Source of the DNA: an uncultured Agathobacter sp.
GTDB lineage: Bacteria; Bacillota; Clostridia; Lachnospirales; Lachnospiraceae
Reading direction: 5' to 3'
Assembly: GCA_945910395.1 (NCBI GenBank)
Contig: CAMDYX010000004.1
Location: forward strand, 1-64,000
DNA: 64,000 nucleotides
This document shows, in pieces, positions 14,973-25,759 of this stretch. The translations under genes were made by a program, and so were the position numbers. Below the pieces are notes generated by a model that saw only the letters and a program-made list of their open reading frames with translations, was not told the DNA's origin and did not search any database. Positions within the stretch are counted from its first letter, which is position 1. Every line of letters starts with the position of its first letter.

Positions 14973-17318
14973 ATGAATCTGGTATATAATATTTATCTGG
15001 AAGTAGCAGGCTGCTTCTTTTTGCTGGTTCTATTCATTTATTCCTTTCTGATCATGGAGGGAAAAAACAACAGTAATCGGGAATTTCAAAGACTTGTTGC
15101 GCTTCTGCTTATATGTGAGCTTTTGGATGTTGTAACTGCTGTTACGATATCCTATGGAAGAATGATAGAGCCTCGTTTCAATTTGATTATAAATACCATT
15201 TATTTTATTATTGTGGCTGGGAGCGGATATCAGTATGCTGTTTACATAGAGTCATATATTGTAAAAGGGCGTAGAAAGACCAGACTGGAAAAGTTGTATT
15301 TCGCTGCAGGAGTTTTTTATATTATATTATTAAGCATCAATTTCTTTTCGGGGTGTGTTTTTTCATTTAGTGAGGATGGGCTATATACCCACGGCTTTTT
15401 ATATCCGGTGGTATTTTTATATCCTATGTTTATCATGATTACGGCAGTAGTAACGAATCTTCGACATCCGAAATCTTATACGAGGAAGCAGTTTTATGCA
15501 AATCTGATTTATGCGATTGTTGTTATTGTTATCAGCGGGATACAGGCCCTGTTTCTTCCGAGTGTTTTGCTTACCTACTTTTCCTGTACGCTTGCAGTCA
15601 TGATTATGTTCTTTTCTTTGGAGACACCGGATTACCAGAATCTTTTGAAAACCATGGAGGAGCTTCGGAAAAGCAAAGAGGAAATTGAATTTGCAGAAGC
15701 GGAAGCGATTGCTGCGAATCAGGCGAAAAGTAATTTCCTCGCAAATATGTCCCATGAAATCCGGACACCGATCAACGGAATAATCGGAATGAATACATTG
15801 ATTCTGGAGGAATCTACGGAACCGGCGATTATTGAATATGCCCAAAACGTGCAGACAGCAGGAAACAGTCTTCTTGCCATTGTAAACGATATTTTGGACT
15901 TATCGAGAATCGAGTCCGGAAAAATACTGATTATTCCCAATGAGTATCAGGTGTGTGCACTTTTAAACGATTGCTACAATCTGATTTATCTTCGGGCAAA
16001 TGAAAAAAATCTTACGCTGGAATTTGAAAATGACCCGGATATGCCGGGGGTCTTGTTTGGAGATGAAGTCCGTGTGCGCCAGATCATCATGAATCTTTTG
16101 ACCAATGCGGTAAAATATACCAAAAAGGGTGGTGTGACTTTAAAGGCAGGATATCAGAAGTCCAAAGAGGATGAAATTGTATTATATATTGCCGTTGAAG
16201 ATACCGGAATCGGAATAGAGAAAGAAAATATTGATTTATTGTTTGAAGCCTTCCAGAGACTCGATGAAACCATTAATCGAAATATTGAGGGAACCGGTCT
16301 CGGACTAAAGATTACCAAGCAGCTGCTTGAAATGATGAATGGAAATATTCTGGTGGAGAGCGAGATCCAAAAAGGTTCTGTTTTTACAGTCGCCATTCCG
16401 CAGAAGGTTGTCTCATACGAAAAAGCAGGGGCTTTTTCCCCGAGATATACGGAAAGCACGAAACAAAGTAATGGAAATCCATATGAGTTTACTGCTCCTG
16501 AGGCACGAATTCTGGTTGTGGATGATGTGGAATTAAATCTTAAGGTGGTAAAAGGTCTTCTTAAGAAAACAGGAATACATGTTGAGACGGCAATGAGTGG
16601 AGCAGAATGTCTGGAAAAAGCTGGAGAGAAAAGCTATGATATTATTTTCCTGGATCATATGATGCCGGAGATGGATGGAATACAGACCTTGCAGAAGCTG
16701 CGGGTGATGGATAAGAATAAGAATCCGGATACGCCGATTATTATGCTGACGGCAAATGCAATCGTGGGTGCGAAGGATGACTATTTAAAGGCAGGATTTA
16801 CCGATTATCTGTCAAAACCAATCCTTGAACGACAGCTTTATAAAATCATGATTAAATATCTTCCGGAACGATTGGTGAAACGCGGGGAGATGTTGGATAT
16901 AAAGAAAACGGGGACAGAGGAAAGAAATGTGTCTGTAAAGCAGGTGGGAACTCCTTTAAAGACAAATGACCCTGTTATGGATCAAATGACGTGGCTGGAT
17001 TTGGAGACCGGTTTATCGTACTGTGCAAATGATATAGAATTCTATAAAGAAATGATCGAGGCATATCTGGATAATGCGAAGCAAGATCAGCTTGAAGCGG
17101 CATACAAGGCTGAAGATTGGGAGAATTATACGATTTTAATACATGGAGTAAAGAGCACCTCCCTTACCATAGGTGCAGTACAATTGTCTGAGGCTGCAAA
17201 GGCTCTTGAGCATGCCGCAAAGGAAGGAAATGCAGGATATATAAAACAGAATCAGGTTGCTTTTATGGAAGAATACCAGAAGCTAATTGATGATATTTCT
17301 GCAGTAATAAAGGGGTAG
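14973..17318 (+). CDS. Hybrid sensor histidine kinase with REC and HPt domains
   Basis: A 781-residue membrane sensor. About seven hydrophobic segments fill residues 1-220, a 7TM-like sensing region without an obvious extracellular domain. Then come a short coiled coil, the HisKA domain with phospho-acceptor H261 (MSHEIRTPING), an HATPase domain (DTGIGIEKENI, GTGLGLKI), a receiver domain with D561 (FLDHMMPEMDG), and an HPt domain with H724 (LIHGVKSTS). It can therefore run a full phosphorelay. Its likely output is the REC-GGDEF regulator encoded 3 bp downstream. The ligand is unknown. Confidence 0.92.
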   Translation: MNLVYNIYLEVAGCFFLLVLFIYSFLIMEGKNNSNREFQRLVALLLICELLDVVTAVTISYGRMIEPRFNLIINTIYFIIVAGSGYQYAVYIESYIVKGRRKTRLEKLYFAAGVFYIILLSINFFSGCVFSFSEDGLYTHGFLYPVVFLYPMFIMITAVVTNLRHPKSYTRKQFYANLIYAIVVIVISGIQALFLPSVLLTYFSCTLAVMIMFFSLETPDYQNLLKTMEELRKSKEEIEFAEAEAIAANQAKSNFLANMSHEIRTPINGIIGMNTLILEESTEPAIIEYAQNVQTAGNSLLAIVNDILDLSRIESGKILIIPNEYQVCALLNDCYNLIYLRANEKNLTLEFENDPDMPGVLFGDEVRVRQIIMNLLTNAVKYTKKGGVTLKAGYQKSKEDEIVLYIAVEDTGIGIEKENIDLLFEAFQRLDETINRNIEGTGLGLKITKQLLEMMNGNILVESEIQKGSVFTVAIPQKVVSYEKAGAFSPRYTESTKQSNGNPYEFTAPEARILVVDDVELNLKVVKGLLKKTGIHVETAMSGAECLEKAGEKSYDIIFLDHMMPEMDGIQTLQKLRVMDKNKNPDTPIIMLTANAIVGAKDDYLKAGFTDYLSKPILERQLYKIMIKYLPERLVKRGEMLDIKKTGTEERNVSVKQVGTPLKTNDPVMDQMTWLDLETGLSYCANDIEFYKEMIEAYLDNAKQDQLEAAYKAEDWENYTILIHGVKSTSLTIGAVQLSEAAKALEHAAKEGNAGYIKQNQVAFMEEYQKLIDDISAVIKG

Positions 17319-17321
17319 AAG

Positions 17322-18674
17322 ATGGAGAATACGATTCTTGTTGTAGATGATGAACCAATGAATTTAAGAATTGCACAGAAGATGTTTGGGGATGAATTTG
17401 ATATTTCGGTTGCCTGCTCGGGAGAGGAGGCACTTTCGAAGGTAAATGAAAGTAAACCGGATCTGATTCTTCTGGATGTGCATATGCCGGGGATGGATGG
17501 ACATCTGGTTATCCAGCAGTTAAAGGCAAATCCGCGGACAAGGGATATTCCTGTCATTTTTATTACTGCAGATGATGACAGTGAAAATGAGATAAGAGGC
17601 TTTAAGGAGGGCGCAATGGACTTTATTACAAAGCCCTTCCGGCAGGAAATCGCAGTGTCCAGGATTCGCAGAATTCTTGAAATTGTAAGTCTGCAGAAAA
17701 TTCTTCTGGCGGAACTGGAGAAGCAGACAAAGGAAGCAGATGAGGAACGGAAAAAGGTTGCTGAAATGTCAAAGGACTTTTTGACCGGTCTTAATATGAG
17801 GAGCAGCGGGGAGCAGAAAATCATTCGTGCCATGGCAGAAAAGCCCGGTTGCCTTGTTTTTTTAGATATAGATAACTTAAAGAAAATTAACGATACAGTA
17901 GGACATAAATTTGGCGATAAAGTGTTAAAAACGATGGGTGACATCCTAAAGAAGCATGAGGAGAATGGCATTGCCTGCCGTCTTGGAGGAGATGAGTTTT
18001 TATACTTTATGATTGAGGTATCCCGTGAGGAAGCAGAGCAGAGAATCCATCGGATTATAGAGGAGTTTTTCGCGGAAAAAGAGGCGGATGCATCGATTCG
18101 GCAGGCTTCTTTGTCGGCAGGATTATGCATGTGTGACAAAGAGGAAAATTATGCGGATGTATATAATAAAGCAGATAAGGCATTATATCATGTAAAGCAG
18201 AATGGAAAAGCCGGTTTCTTTTTTTATCAAAAGGAAGAGTATAGTCTGAAGAGAAAATCGGATGTGGATATGGAGCAACTGGTGAAATCCCTTAAGGACA
18301 GCGGAAGCTATTCCGGGGCAATGGATGTGGAGTATCGTGAATTTGCAAAACTATTTGAATATGCAGCCAATCTGAAGGCCCGGTACCATCACGGATTTCA
18401 TTTGATCATGGTAACTCTTGATGCGCCGGATGAAGAAAGCTTTTACATCGAGGAATTGGAGAATGCCATGTCCTGCATGGAGACTTCTATTCAGAAAACG
18501 ATTCGAAATTCTGATATCTATACCCGCTACAGCAGTGTACAATTTTTGATTATTTTGTTGGAGGCTGGGGATACAAATGTCAATCTGATTATGGACCGTA
18601 TTTTCCGAAAATATTGGGAAAAGTACGGAAACTCTGATATTTTGCCATCCTTTTCAGTAAGAAAGGTGGACTAA
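17322..18674 (+). CDS. Response regulator with GGDEF domain (diguanylate cyclase)
   Basis: A 450-residue protein with an N-terminal receiver (D52 in LLDVHMPGMDG, K-containing KPF near 106) and a GGDEF domain whose active-site loop GGDEF is intact at 222-226. The inhibitory RxxD I-site normally found just upstream is absent (EENG at that place), so product feedback may be missing. About 130 further residues after 310 look like a second, degenerate cyclase-like alpha/beta domain (FHLIMVTLD, SVQFLIILLE). It should make c-di-GMP when phosphorylated by the preceding kinase; this is inferred from adjacency. Confidence 0.88.
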   Translation: MENTILVVDDEPMNLRIAQKMFGDEFDISVACSGEEALSKVNESKPDLILLDVHMPGMDGHLVIQQLKANPRTRDIPVIFITADDDSENEIRGFKEGAMDFITKPFRQEIAVSRIRRILEIVSLQKILLAELEKQTKEADEERKKVAEMSKDFLTGLNMRSSGEQKIIRAMAEKPGCLVFLDIDNLKKINDTVGHKFGDKVLKTMGDILKKHEENGIACRLGGDEFLYFMIEVSREEAEQRIHRIIEEFFAEKEADASIRQASLSAGLCMCDKEENYADVYNKADKALYHVKQNGKAGFFFYQKEEYSLKRKSDVDMEQLVKSLKDSGSYSGAMDVEYREFAKLFEYAANLKARYHHGFHLIMVTLDAPDEESFYIEELENAMSCMETSIQKTIRNSDIYTRYSSVQFLIILLEAGDTNVNLIMDRIFRKYWEKYGNSDILPSFSVRKVD

Positions 18675-18686
18675 CCAGGAGCATGA

Positions 18687-21600
18687 ATGGCACTTCAATT
18701 TGTATTAGGTAATTCGGGAAGCGGAAAAACTGAATATATATATGAGAAAATTGTAAAAGAGGCGGCTCTTCTCCCGAAGAAGAACTTTCTGGTGGTGGTG
18801 CCGGAACAGTTTACTATGCAGACCCAGAAAAAGCTGGTGGAATTGTCAGAAAATCATGCCATTATGAATATTGACGTTCTTAGCTTTAAGCGGTTGGCAT
18901 ACCGTGTGTTTGATGATTTAGGAATGAGCGAGTTGTCCGTTCTTGAGGAGACGGGGAAGAATCTGGTGCTTCGTAAAATCGCAAAGCAAAAGGAGGAGGA
19001 GCTGACGGTTCTTCGCCCTAATATTGCAAGAATGGGATATATTGAAGAATTGAAATCTCTGATTTCTGAGATGGTTCAATATAATATTTCTCCTTCCGAT
19101 TTGAAAGAACACGCCCTTTCCTTAAGGACTTCTCCGGCCTTTAGCCAAAAGCTTTTGGACATTGCAACCATATATGAAGGCTTTTCGGAGTATATGCGTG
19201 GAAATTATGTGACAGCAGAGGAAATCTTAAATGTGCTGATTGATGTGGCAGGGGATTCAGAGCTGTTGAAGGACAGTGTGGTGGTTTTTGATGAATTTAC
19301 AGGCTTTACACCAATTCAGAACCGGCTACTTCAAACAATACTGCCACTTGTGGAAAAGATGTATGTTCTGCTTACGATTGATGCACAGGAGGATTTCTAT
19401 CATTGCAATGGCGAACATGAGCTTTTTTACTTGTCAAAGAAGACCATCTCGTCTCTGCTTAAAATGGCAGAGGTGGCAAGGGTTGAAGTGGCAGACCCGG
19501 TCATACTGTCCGGTAGCGAGAAAAAGCGTTATGAGAATGCGCCGGATCTGGCATTTATGGAAAAGAATCTTTTTCGTAGATGGTACAGGAAAAAGACTGG
19601 GGAAGTACAGAATATCCGAATATCCTGTGAACGAAATCCCTTAGAAGAAATTACATATGTATCAAGAGAAATTACTCGTCTGGTGCGGGAGGAGCATTTT
19701 CGGTACAGGGATATTGCAGTAGTTTCCGGTGCAGTAGAGGGATATAAAAGTAATCTGACAGAATGCTTCGAGAAATATGAAATTCCCTATTTTATGGACC
19801 AGACCACCGAGGTTCTGTTCCATCCTTTTATTGAATGTATCAGGGCAGCTCTTGAGATTGTGTCCTCCAATTTTTCCTATGAATCGGTGATGAGATTTCT
19901 TCGAACCGGATTTGTGGATATTGAGGAAAGACACATTGATCTGCTGGACAATTATCTGGTGGCAATAAGAGTTCGAGGAAAAAATGCCTGGAAAAAGCGT
20001 TGGCTGCGAAAAATGAAGGATGAGCGGATGTGTGATTTGGAGCTACTGGATCAGCTTAGAATTCAGATTGCAGATCTGTTAATTCCGTTTTATGAGACCT
20101 TTGAAAAAAAGTCCACGGCGGTCTCCGATAAGATCATGGCACTTTACCAGCTTTTGGTATCCCTGCATGCAGAGGAAAAACTGTGGATCAAAGAGGAAGA
20201 GTATCTGAAGGAAGGACAGCAGGACAAATCCAAAGAGTACGGTCAGATTTATCGCATTGTGATGGAGCTGTTAGAAAAGTATGATACGCTTCTTGGAAAA
20301 GAACAGATTTCCGTGGAAGAATTTACGGAAATTCTGGAGGCTGGATTATCGGCAGCAAACGTAGCGGTGATTCCGCCAGGATATGACAGTGTTACCCTGG
20401 GAGATATTGAGCGTACCAGATTGAATGGGGTAAAGGTATTATTCTTTGTGGGCGTAAATGATGGTATTATACCGAAGGCTGTAGGAAAGGGCGGAATTAT
20501 CTCGGAATATGAGCGCCAGATGCTAAAGGAGGCAAAGCTTGAGCTTGCTCCGGGTGCAAGGGAGCAAGCCTTTATACAACGGTTTTACTTATATCGTAAT
20601 TTAACAAAACCCACTCAACTGTTATATCTAAGCTACGTTAAAGTGGATGGAGAAGGAAAAGCAATACGTCCCTCTTATCTGATTGAGACGATAAAAAGAA
20701 TGTTTCCGGATCTGGTGGAACAGGATATGGAAGAAATCTTTTCTGTTCCTAATTTTTATACTGCGGAAGCTGCAAAAGACTATTTGGTGCATGGCAGGAA
20801 GGACGAAAACTGGTATGCGCTGGCAGGTCTGTTGTTGGAGGGAGAGGATGCGGAACAGTTAAACCGTTTGATCTCTGCTCCATTTAGCAAATATACGCCG
20901 GACCCGATCAGCAAAGCGGTTGCACAGGCGATTTATGGGAAAAGTCTAAAAGGAAGCGTAACAAGACTGGAAAAGTATGCGATATGCGCCTATAAGCACT
21001 TTTTGGAATATGGCCTTAAGCTAAAAGAACGTGAGCTTGCTACTTTTGAAAATACAGATATGGGAAATCTGTATCATGATGCACTGAAGCGATACAGCGA
21101 CAAGCTGAAAGAATCCGAATATGACTGGTTTAAGGTGCCGGAGGAAACTCGTATTCTGCTCTGTCAGGAAGCAATGGAGGAAGCGCTTCTTGCTTACCCG
21201 AATTTAACTGCCTATGCCACCTGTGAGGAGCTTCATATGACAAAGCGTATGCAGGGGATTTTCGAGCAGACAGTCTGGGCGCTTACCGAACAGGTGCGTG
21301 CGGGAAGGTTTATTCCGACGGAATTTGAAATTTCATTTTCGGAGATGGAAAATTTAAACACGCTTAAACTTTCCTTTGGAGCAGATGAGCGTATGCAGCT
21401 TCTAGGAAGAATTGACCGCTTTGATACGGCGGAGGATGATGATAAACTGTATGTAAAAATCATTGATTATAAATCCGGAAATACGAAGTTTGATCTAATC
21501 AGAATTTATCAGGGACTATCTCTTCAGCTGGTAGTGTATCTGTCTGCAGGGATGGAATATGCCAGGGAGAAGTATCCTTCAAAAACCATCATTCCGGGTG

Positions 21601-22085
21601 CTGTTTTGTACTATCATATTGATGATCCCGTGATTGATGTAAGTAGTGATATTTCCACGGATTCCGAAGAATACAGGCATGAGCTTCTGGCGGCACTTAA
21701 GCCGGATGGTCTGGTAAACAGCCAGGAGTCTGTCTATCGCAGCATGGATGAAAAATTTGAAAATAGATCGGAAGTGATTCCGGTTGCAATCAATAAGTCA
21801 GGCGAGCTTTCGGCGACATCTAAGGTTGCAAGCAGCGGAGAGTTTGAAATTCTGGAAGAATACGTCAAAAATCAGATGCTTTATCAGGGAAAGCAGATTT
21901 TTTCCGGGAATGTTGCAATCAATCCTTACAAAGATGGGCAAAACGTAAGCTGCAGCTATTGTCCCTACGAAAGTGTCTGCGGGTTTGATAAAAATATCCC
22001 GGGTTTTGGCTATCGTAAGCTCCCGGAAATGAAAAAGAATGAAGTGATTGAAAAAATGCAGTTGGAGAATGCAAAAAACAGCTAG
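18687..22085 (+). CDS. addB: ATP-dependent helicase/nuclease subunit B
   Basis: An 1132-residue AddB, partner of AddA in double-strand break processing. It begins with a Walker A-like loop (GNSGSGKTEYI, residues 8-18). The C-terminal nuclease domain (DYKSG near 930) is closed by a 4Fe-4S cluster whose cysteines are visible: one in ICAYKHFLEYG (about 768) and three in CSYCPYESVC (about 1089-1098). The complex resects ends and responds to Chi sequences. addA follows after 11 bp. Confidence 0.95.
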   Translation: MALQFVLGNSGSGKTEYIYEKIVKEAALLPKKNFLVVVPEQFTMQTQKKLVELSENHAIMNIDVLSFKRLAYRVFDDLGMSELSVLEETGKNLVLRKIAKQKEEELTVLRPNIARMGYIEELKSLISEMVQYNISPSDLKEHALSLRTSPAFSQKLLDIATIYEGFSEYMRGNYVTAEEILNVLIDVAGDSELLKDSVVVFDEFTGFTPIQNRLLQTILPLVEKMYVLLTIDAQEDFYHCNGEHELFYLSKKTISSLLKMAEVARVEVADPVILSGSEKKRYENAPDLAFMEKNLFRRWYRKKTGEVQNIRISCERNPLEEITYVSREITRLVREEHFRYRDIAVVSGAVEGYKSNLTECFEKYEIPYFMDQTTEVLFHPFIECIRAALEIVSSNFSYESVMRFLRTGFVDIEERHIDLLDNYLVAIRVRGKNAWKKRWLRKMKDERMCDLELLDQLRIQIADLLIPFYETFEKKSTAVSDKIMALYQLLVSLHAEEKLWIKEEEYLKEGQQDKSKEYGQIYRIVMELLEKYDTLLGKEQISVEEFTEILEAGLSAANVAVIPPGYDSVTLGDIERTRLNGVKVLFFVGVNDGIIPKAVGKGGIISEYERQMLKEAKLELAPGAREQAFIQRFYLYRNLTKPTQLLYLSYVKVDGEGKAIRPSYLIETIKRMFPDLVEQDMEEIFSVPNFYTAEAAKDYLVHGRKDENWYALAGLLLEGEDAEQLNRLISAPFSKYTPDPISKAVAQAIYGKSLKGSVTRLEKYAICAYKHFLEYGLKLKERELATFENTDMGNLYHDALKRYSDKLKESEYDWFKVPEETRILLCQEAMEEALLAYPNLTAYATCEELHMTKRMQGIFEQTVWALTEQVRAGRFIPTEFEISFSEMENLNTLKLSFGADERMQLLGRIDRFDTAEDDDKLYVKIIDYKSGNTKFDLIRIYQGLSLQLVVYLSAGMEYAREKYPSKTIIPGAVLYYHIDDPVIDVSSDISTDSEEYRHELLAALKPDGLVNSQESVYRSMDEKFENRSEVIPVAINKSGELSATSKVASSGEFEILEEYVKNQMLYQGKQIFSGNVAINPYKDGQNVSCSYCPYESVCGFDKNIPGFGYRKLPEMKKNEVIEKMQLENAKNS

Positions 22086-22096
22086 TGGAGTAAGAT

Positions 22097-25000
22097 ATGG
22101 CAGTCAGTTGGACAAAGGAGCAACAGCAGGTTATTGATTTAAACAATCGGGATATTCTGGTTTCTGCTGCGGCAGGATCCGGAAAGACCGCTGTGCTTGT
22201 GGAGCGGATTATTAAAAAAATAACAGATAAAAAGCACCCGGTGGATATTGACCGGCTTCTTGTTGTGACCTTTACCAATGCAGCTGCAGCAGAGATGAGG
22301 GAACGAATCCGGCTTGCGATAGATGGGCATCTGGCAGAAGATCCGGAAAACGAAAATCTGATGAGACAGGCTTCTTTGATTCATAATGCACAGATCACCA
22401 CCATTGATAGCTTCTGCCTTTTTGTTGTGCGGAATCATTTTGGAGAAATTTCCCTTGATCCAAATTTCCGTATAGCAGATTCCGGAGAGCTTGAGCTTTT
22501 AAAGCTGGATACCATGGCGGAAGTGTTTGAAGCGGAATATGAAAAGTGCGGCGAGAACAAAGAATCTGCCTTTTTACGATTGATCGATGCCTATTCCGGG
22601 AAAAACTCCGATGCGGCAGTAAAAAATATGATAGCACAGATTTATCGCCAGTCCCAGAGCCAGCCCTGGCCGAAGGAATGGATTCTGTCCTTAGGAGAGG
22701 GATATCGTGTACAATCCGTGGAGGAGCTTTTTGGGACTCCGGTAATGTGCGAAATCGTTGATTATGTAAAAAAAGTTGCGGCAGATTGTCTGGAACAGAC
22801 CAATAATCTCCTTGAAATCGCCCTTGCAACAGACGGACCGACAAAATATGCAGAGGCTCTCAAAAGTGATCTGGAGTTTTACCAGGCGCTATCTGAAACC
22901 TCCGGTTATCAGGAACAGTATGAGCTTCTTTCGAATTTTAAATATAAATCTTTCAGCGCAATCCGCAATTTTGATGGGGATGAAGCGAAGAAGAATGCGG
23001 TATCTGAGGGAAGAAAACGTTTAAAGGGAATTGTGGAAGAGCTGAAAGGCAAGTATTTTTCCATGGAACCGGAGGAAACAGTTGCCCAGTTTGAGAGAAT
23101 CCGCCCGCAGGTGGAGGAGTTGATCCGACTTTCCTGTCTCTATCTGGAAGCAATGGATGAAAAGAAACGGCAGAGAAGAATTGTTGATTTTTCGGATATT
23201 GAGCATTTTGCACTTAAAATCTTAGTGGATGAAAGGACAAAGGAATGCACAGCAACGGCTCTTGAATTCCAGCACCAGTTTGCAGAAATCCTCATTGATG
23301 AATATCAGGACAGCAATCAGGTACAGGAAGCAATTCTTACGGCGGTTGCAGTAAATGGCAGCGGCGGACATAATATGTTTATGGTAGGAGATGTAAAGCA
23401 GAGCATTTACCGTTTCCGTATGGCATGCCCGGAGCTTTTTATGGAGAAATATAAAAGCTTTGATTCCTTTGAGAGCAATACGCAGAAAATTGATCTTCAT
23501 AAGAATTTTCGAAGCCGCAGGGAGGTTCTTGATTTTTCCAATGATATCTTTTACAAGCTCATGAGCCCGGATCTTGGAGATGTGGGATATGATGAAGATG
23601 CGGCCCTGTATATGGGGGCTGATTATCCGGAAAATCCCGATGCGAAGGCGGAAGTTTTATACTTTGATCTGTCCCAGGAGATGATGGAAGGACTTTCGGA
23701 TGAGGATCTGTCCAAGCATCAGTTAGAGGCACGTATGGTTGCCGATAAAATTAAAGATATGATGGCGCATTTGAAGGTTACAGACAGTAAGACCAAAGAA
23801 CTGCGCAATTTAAGGTTTGGTGACATTGTCATCCTGTTTCGCTCACTTCGGGGCTGGGGCGAAGACTTTGCGGAAACTCTGACAAGCTGTGGAATTCCGG
23901 CACATGTGGAATTGCAGACCGGTTATTTTTCTGCAATCGAGGTGCAGACCGTCTTGAACATGCTTCGCATTCTGGATAACCCCTATCAGGATATACCGAT
24001 GGCAGCGGTGCTTCATTCACCGATGGTGGGACTTTCGGACGAGGAGCTGGCCGAACTACGGGTAAGCGATGAAAGTATCCCCTTTTCAGCCGCAGCATTC
24101 CATCGAATGGAACAGGCATTTCTCCAAAGCAGGGAGAAGGAAGAAGAGCTGAGCGAGATCGATGGGAAGTTGGCGGATTTTTATACTGTTTATAAAAAGC
24201 TTCGGAGTAAAAAGGATGTCCCGATCAGGGACTTGATCTATCAGGTGCTAAGGGAAACGGGATACGGCGCATATGCGGCATCCCTTCCGGCAGGAGAAAA
24301 ACGGGCTGCAAATTTGAATATGCTTCTGGAAAAGGCCAGTGCATATGAAAAAACGAGCTACAAGGGCCTGTTTCATTTTGTGAGATATGTGGATCAGATT
24401 AAGAAATATGAGATTGATGAAGGGGAGGCCGATGTAATTGGCGAGAATGCGGATGTTGTCCACATTATGACCATTCATAAGAGTAAAGGATTGGAATTTC
24501 CGGTTGTATTTGTGTCAGGGCTTTCCAAGCAGTTTAATCTGCGGGATACTGCGGAGATTATGGTTCTGCATCCAAAGCTTGGAATGGGAATCTCTGAGAT
24601 GACGGCAAAGCCAAGAACAAAGAGAGTAAGCCTGTATAAGACACAAATCGCGGAGCAGATCAAAAGGGAAAGCATTGGGGAGGAGCTTCGCGTACTATAT
24701 GTTGCCCTTACAAGGGCAAAGGAAAAGCTGATACTTACCGGTACGATTACGGCGGAAGATAAACTATCGGATTATACGGGGAATACCAAGGAAAAGCAGC
24801 CTCTGTCTTTTTTAAGCCGGGGGAAGGCGAAAAGCTATACCGACTGGATTCTTCCAGCGGTGCTTTCCTATCCGGATAAGTATGGGATTACCTTTGTAAA
24901 AGCAGCTGAGCTGGTGCAAAAGGACATAGAAGTTCAGGTACAGAAGCTGGATCAGGTAAATGAAGTGTTCCGCCGGATCAAGAAGGCGGATCAGACACGA

Positions 25001-25759
25001 AAAGATACCATAGCAGCAGAGTTATCCTATCGATATCCATACCAAAATGAGCGGAATAAAAAAAGTAAATACTCGGTTTCCGAATTAAAGCATGCCTCCA
25101 TGGCAAAGCGGTATGATGAGAGTGAAAAGGAGGCGGAAAGACCGGACTTTTTGCTGGAAGAAAGGGAACACTTCGTTCCTAAATTTGCAAAGTCACCGGA
25201 GAACGAGGACGAGCGAATTTCTCCGGTATACGGAGTAAGCCGGGGAGCACTTCGGGGAACCGCCGTACATCGGGTGATGGAATGCCTGGATTTCGTAAAA
25301 ATGAATGGAATAGATTCAAAGGATGGGCAGGCAGTAAAGGCATTTGTAAGAGATGAGCTGTTTAGAATGAGCAGTTCCAATGAGCTTACCCGGGAGATGC
25401 GGGAACTCATTTATCCCTCCATGATTGAGGAGTTCGTAAAAAGCGAGACAGCATCCCGGATGGCAAAGGCCGCAGCGGCTGGCAAGCTGTACAAAGAAAA
25501 GCCATTTGTCATGGAGCATGAGGGAGTGCTTGTACAGGGAATTATCGATGTGTTCTGGGAAGAAGACAACTCGCTGGTGGTCCTTGATTATAAGACAGAC
25601 CGGGTAGCACAAGCCGGGGAGCTGGTGCTTCGATATAAGACACAGCTGGAATTATACGCAGATGCACTAACCAGAATTTTTTCAACAAAAGAAAAAGAGT
25701 GGAATACCAAGGAAGCCTTGCTTTATTCCTTTCATTTAAAGGAGGTTGTTCGTTTATGA
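22097..25759 (+). CDS. addA: ATP-dependent helicase/nuclease subunit A
   Basis: A 1220-residue UvrD-like superfamily 1 helicase with nuclease domain. Walker A is AAAGSGKTAVLVERI (about residues 24-38), the DEYQDSN Walker B is near 401, motif VHIMTIHKSKGLEFP near 790 and VALTRAKEKL near 870. The C-terminal RecB-type nuclease has VLDYKTDRV at about 1162-1170. It unwinds and degrades broken ends together with AddB. The stop overlaps the maf start (ATGA). Confidence 0.96.
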   Translation: MAVSWTKEQQQVIDLNNRDILVSAAAGSGKTAVLVERIIKKITDKKHPVDIDRLLVVTFTNAAAAEMRERIRLAIDGHLAEDPENENLMRQASLIHNAQITTIDSFCLFVVRNHFGEISLDPNFRIADSGELELLKLDTMAEVFEAEYEKCGENKESAFLRLIDAYSGKNSDAAVKNMIAQIYRQSQSQPWPKEWILSLGEGYRVQSVEELFGTPVMCEIVDYVKKVAADCLEQTNNLLEIALATDGPTKYAEALKSDLEFYQALSETSGYQEQYELLSNFKYKSFSAIRNFDGDEAKKNAVSEGRKRLKGIVEELKGKYFSMEPEETVAQFERIRPQVEELIRLSCLYLEAMDEKKRQRRIVDFSDIEHFALKILVDERTKECTATALEFQHQFAEILIDEYQDSNQVQEAILTAVAVNGSGGHNMFMVGDVKQSIYRFRMACPELFMEKYKSFDSFESNTQKIDLHKNFRSRREVLDFSNDIFYKLMSPDLGDVGYDEDAALYMGADYPENPDAKAEVLYFDLSQEMMEGLSDEDLSKHQLEARMVADKIKDMMAHLKVTDSKTKELRNLRFGDIVILFRSLRGWGEDFAETLTSCGIPAHVELQTGYFSAIEVQTVLNMLRILDNPYQDIPMAAVLHSPMVGLSDEELAELRVSDESIPFSAAAFHRMEQAFLQSREKEEELSEIDGKLADFYTVYKKLRSKKDVPIRDLIYQVLRETGYGAYAASLPAGEKRAANLNMLLEKASAYEKTSYKGLFHFVRYVDQIKKYEIDEGEADVIGENADVVHIMTIHKSKGLEFPVVFVSGLSKQFNLRDTAEIMVLHPKLGMGISEMTAKPRTKRVSLYKTQIAEQIKRESIGEELRVLYVALTRAKEKLILTGTITAEDKLSDYTGNTKEKQPLSFLSRGKAKSYTDWILPAVLSYPDKYGITFVKAAELVQKDIEVQVQKLDQVNEVFRRIKKADQTRKDTIAAELSYRYPYQNERNKKSKYSVSELKHASMAKRYDESEKEAERPDFLLEEREHFVPKFAKSPENEDERISPVYGVSRGALRGTAVHRVMECLDFVKMNGIDSKDGQAVKAFVRDELFRMSSSNELTREMRELIYPSMIEEFVKSETASRMAKAAAAGKLYKEKPFVMEHEGVLVQGIIDVFWEEDNSLVVLDYKTDRVAQAGELVLRYKTQLELYADALTRIFSTKEKEWNTKEALLYSFHLKEVVRL

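Noticed and set aside
17252..18139. Open frame of 295 codons on the - strand
   Set aside because: It lies wholly opposite the kinase end and the REC-GGDEF gene, has no ribosome binding site, and its Ser/Phe-rich composition is that of antisense to a coding gene.
25699..25755. Longer maf start
   Set aside because: The frame is open upstream, but this would overlap addA by 60 bp and add residues not seen in Maf proteins; ATG 25756 overlaps the addA stop in the usual ATGA way.
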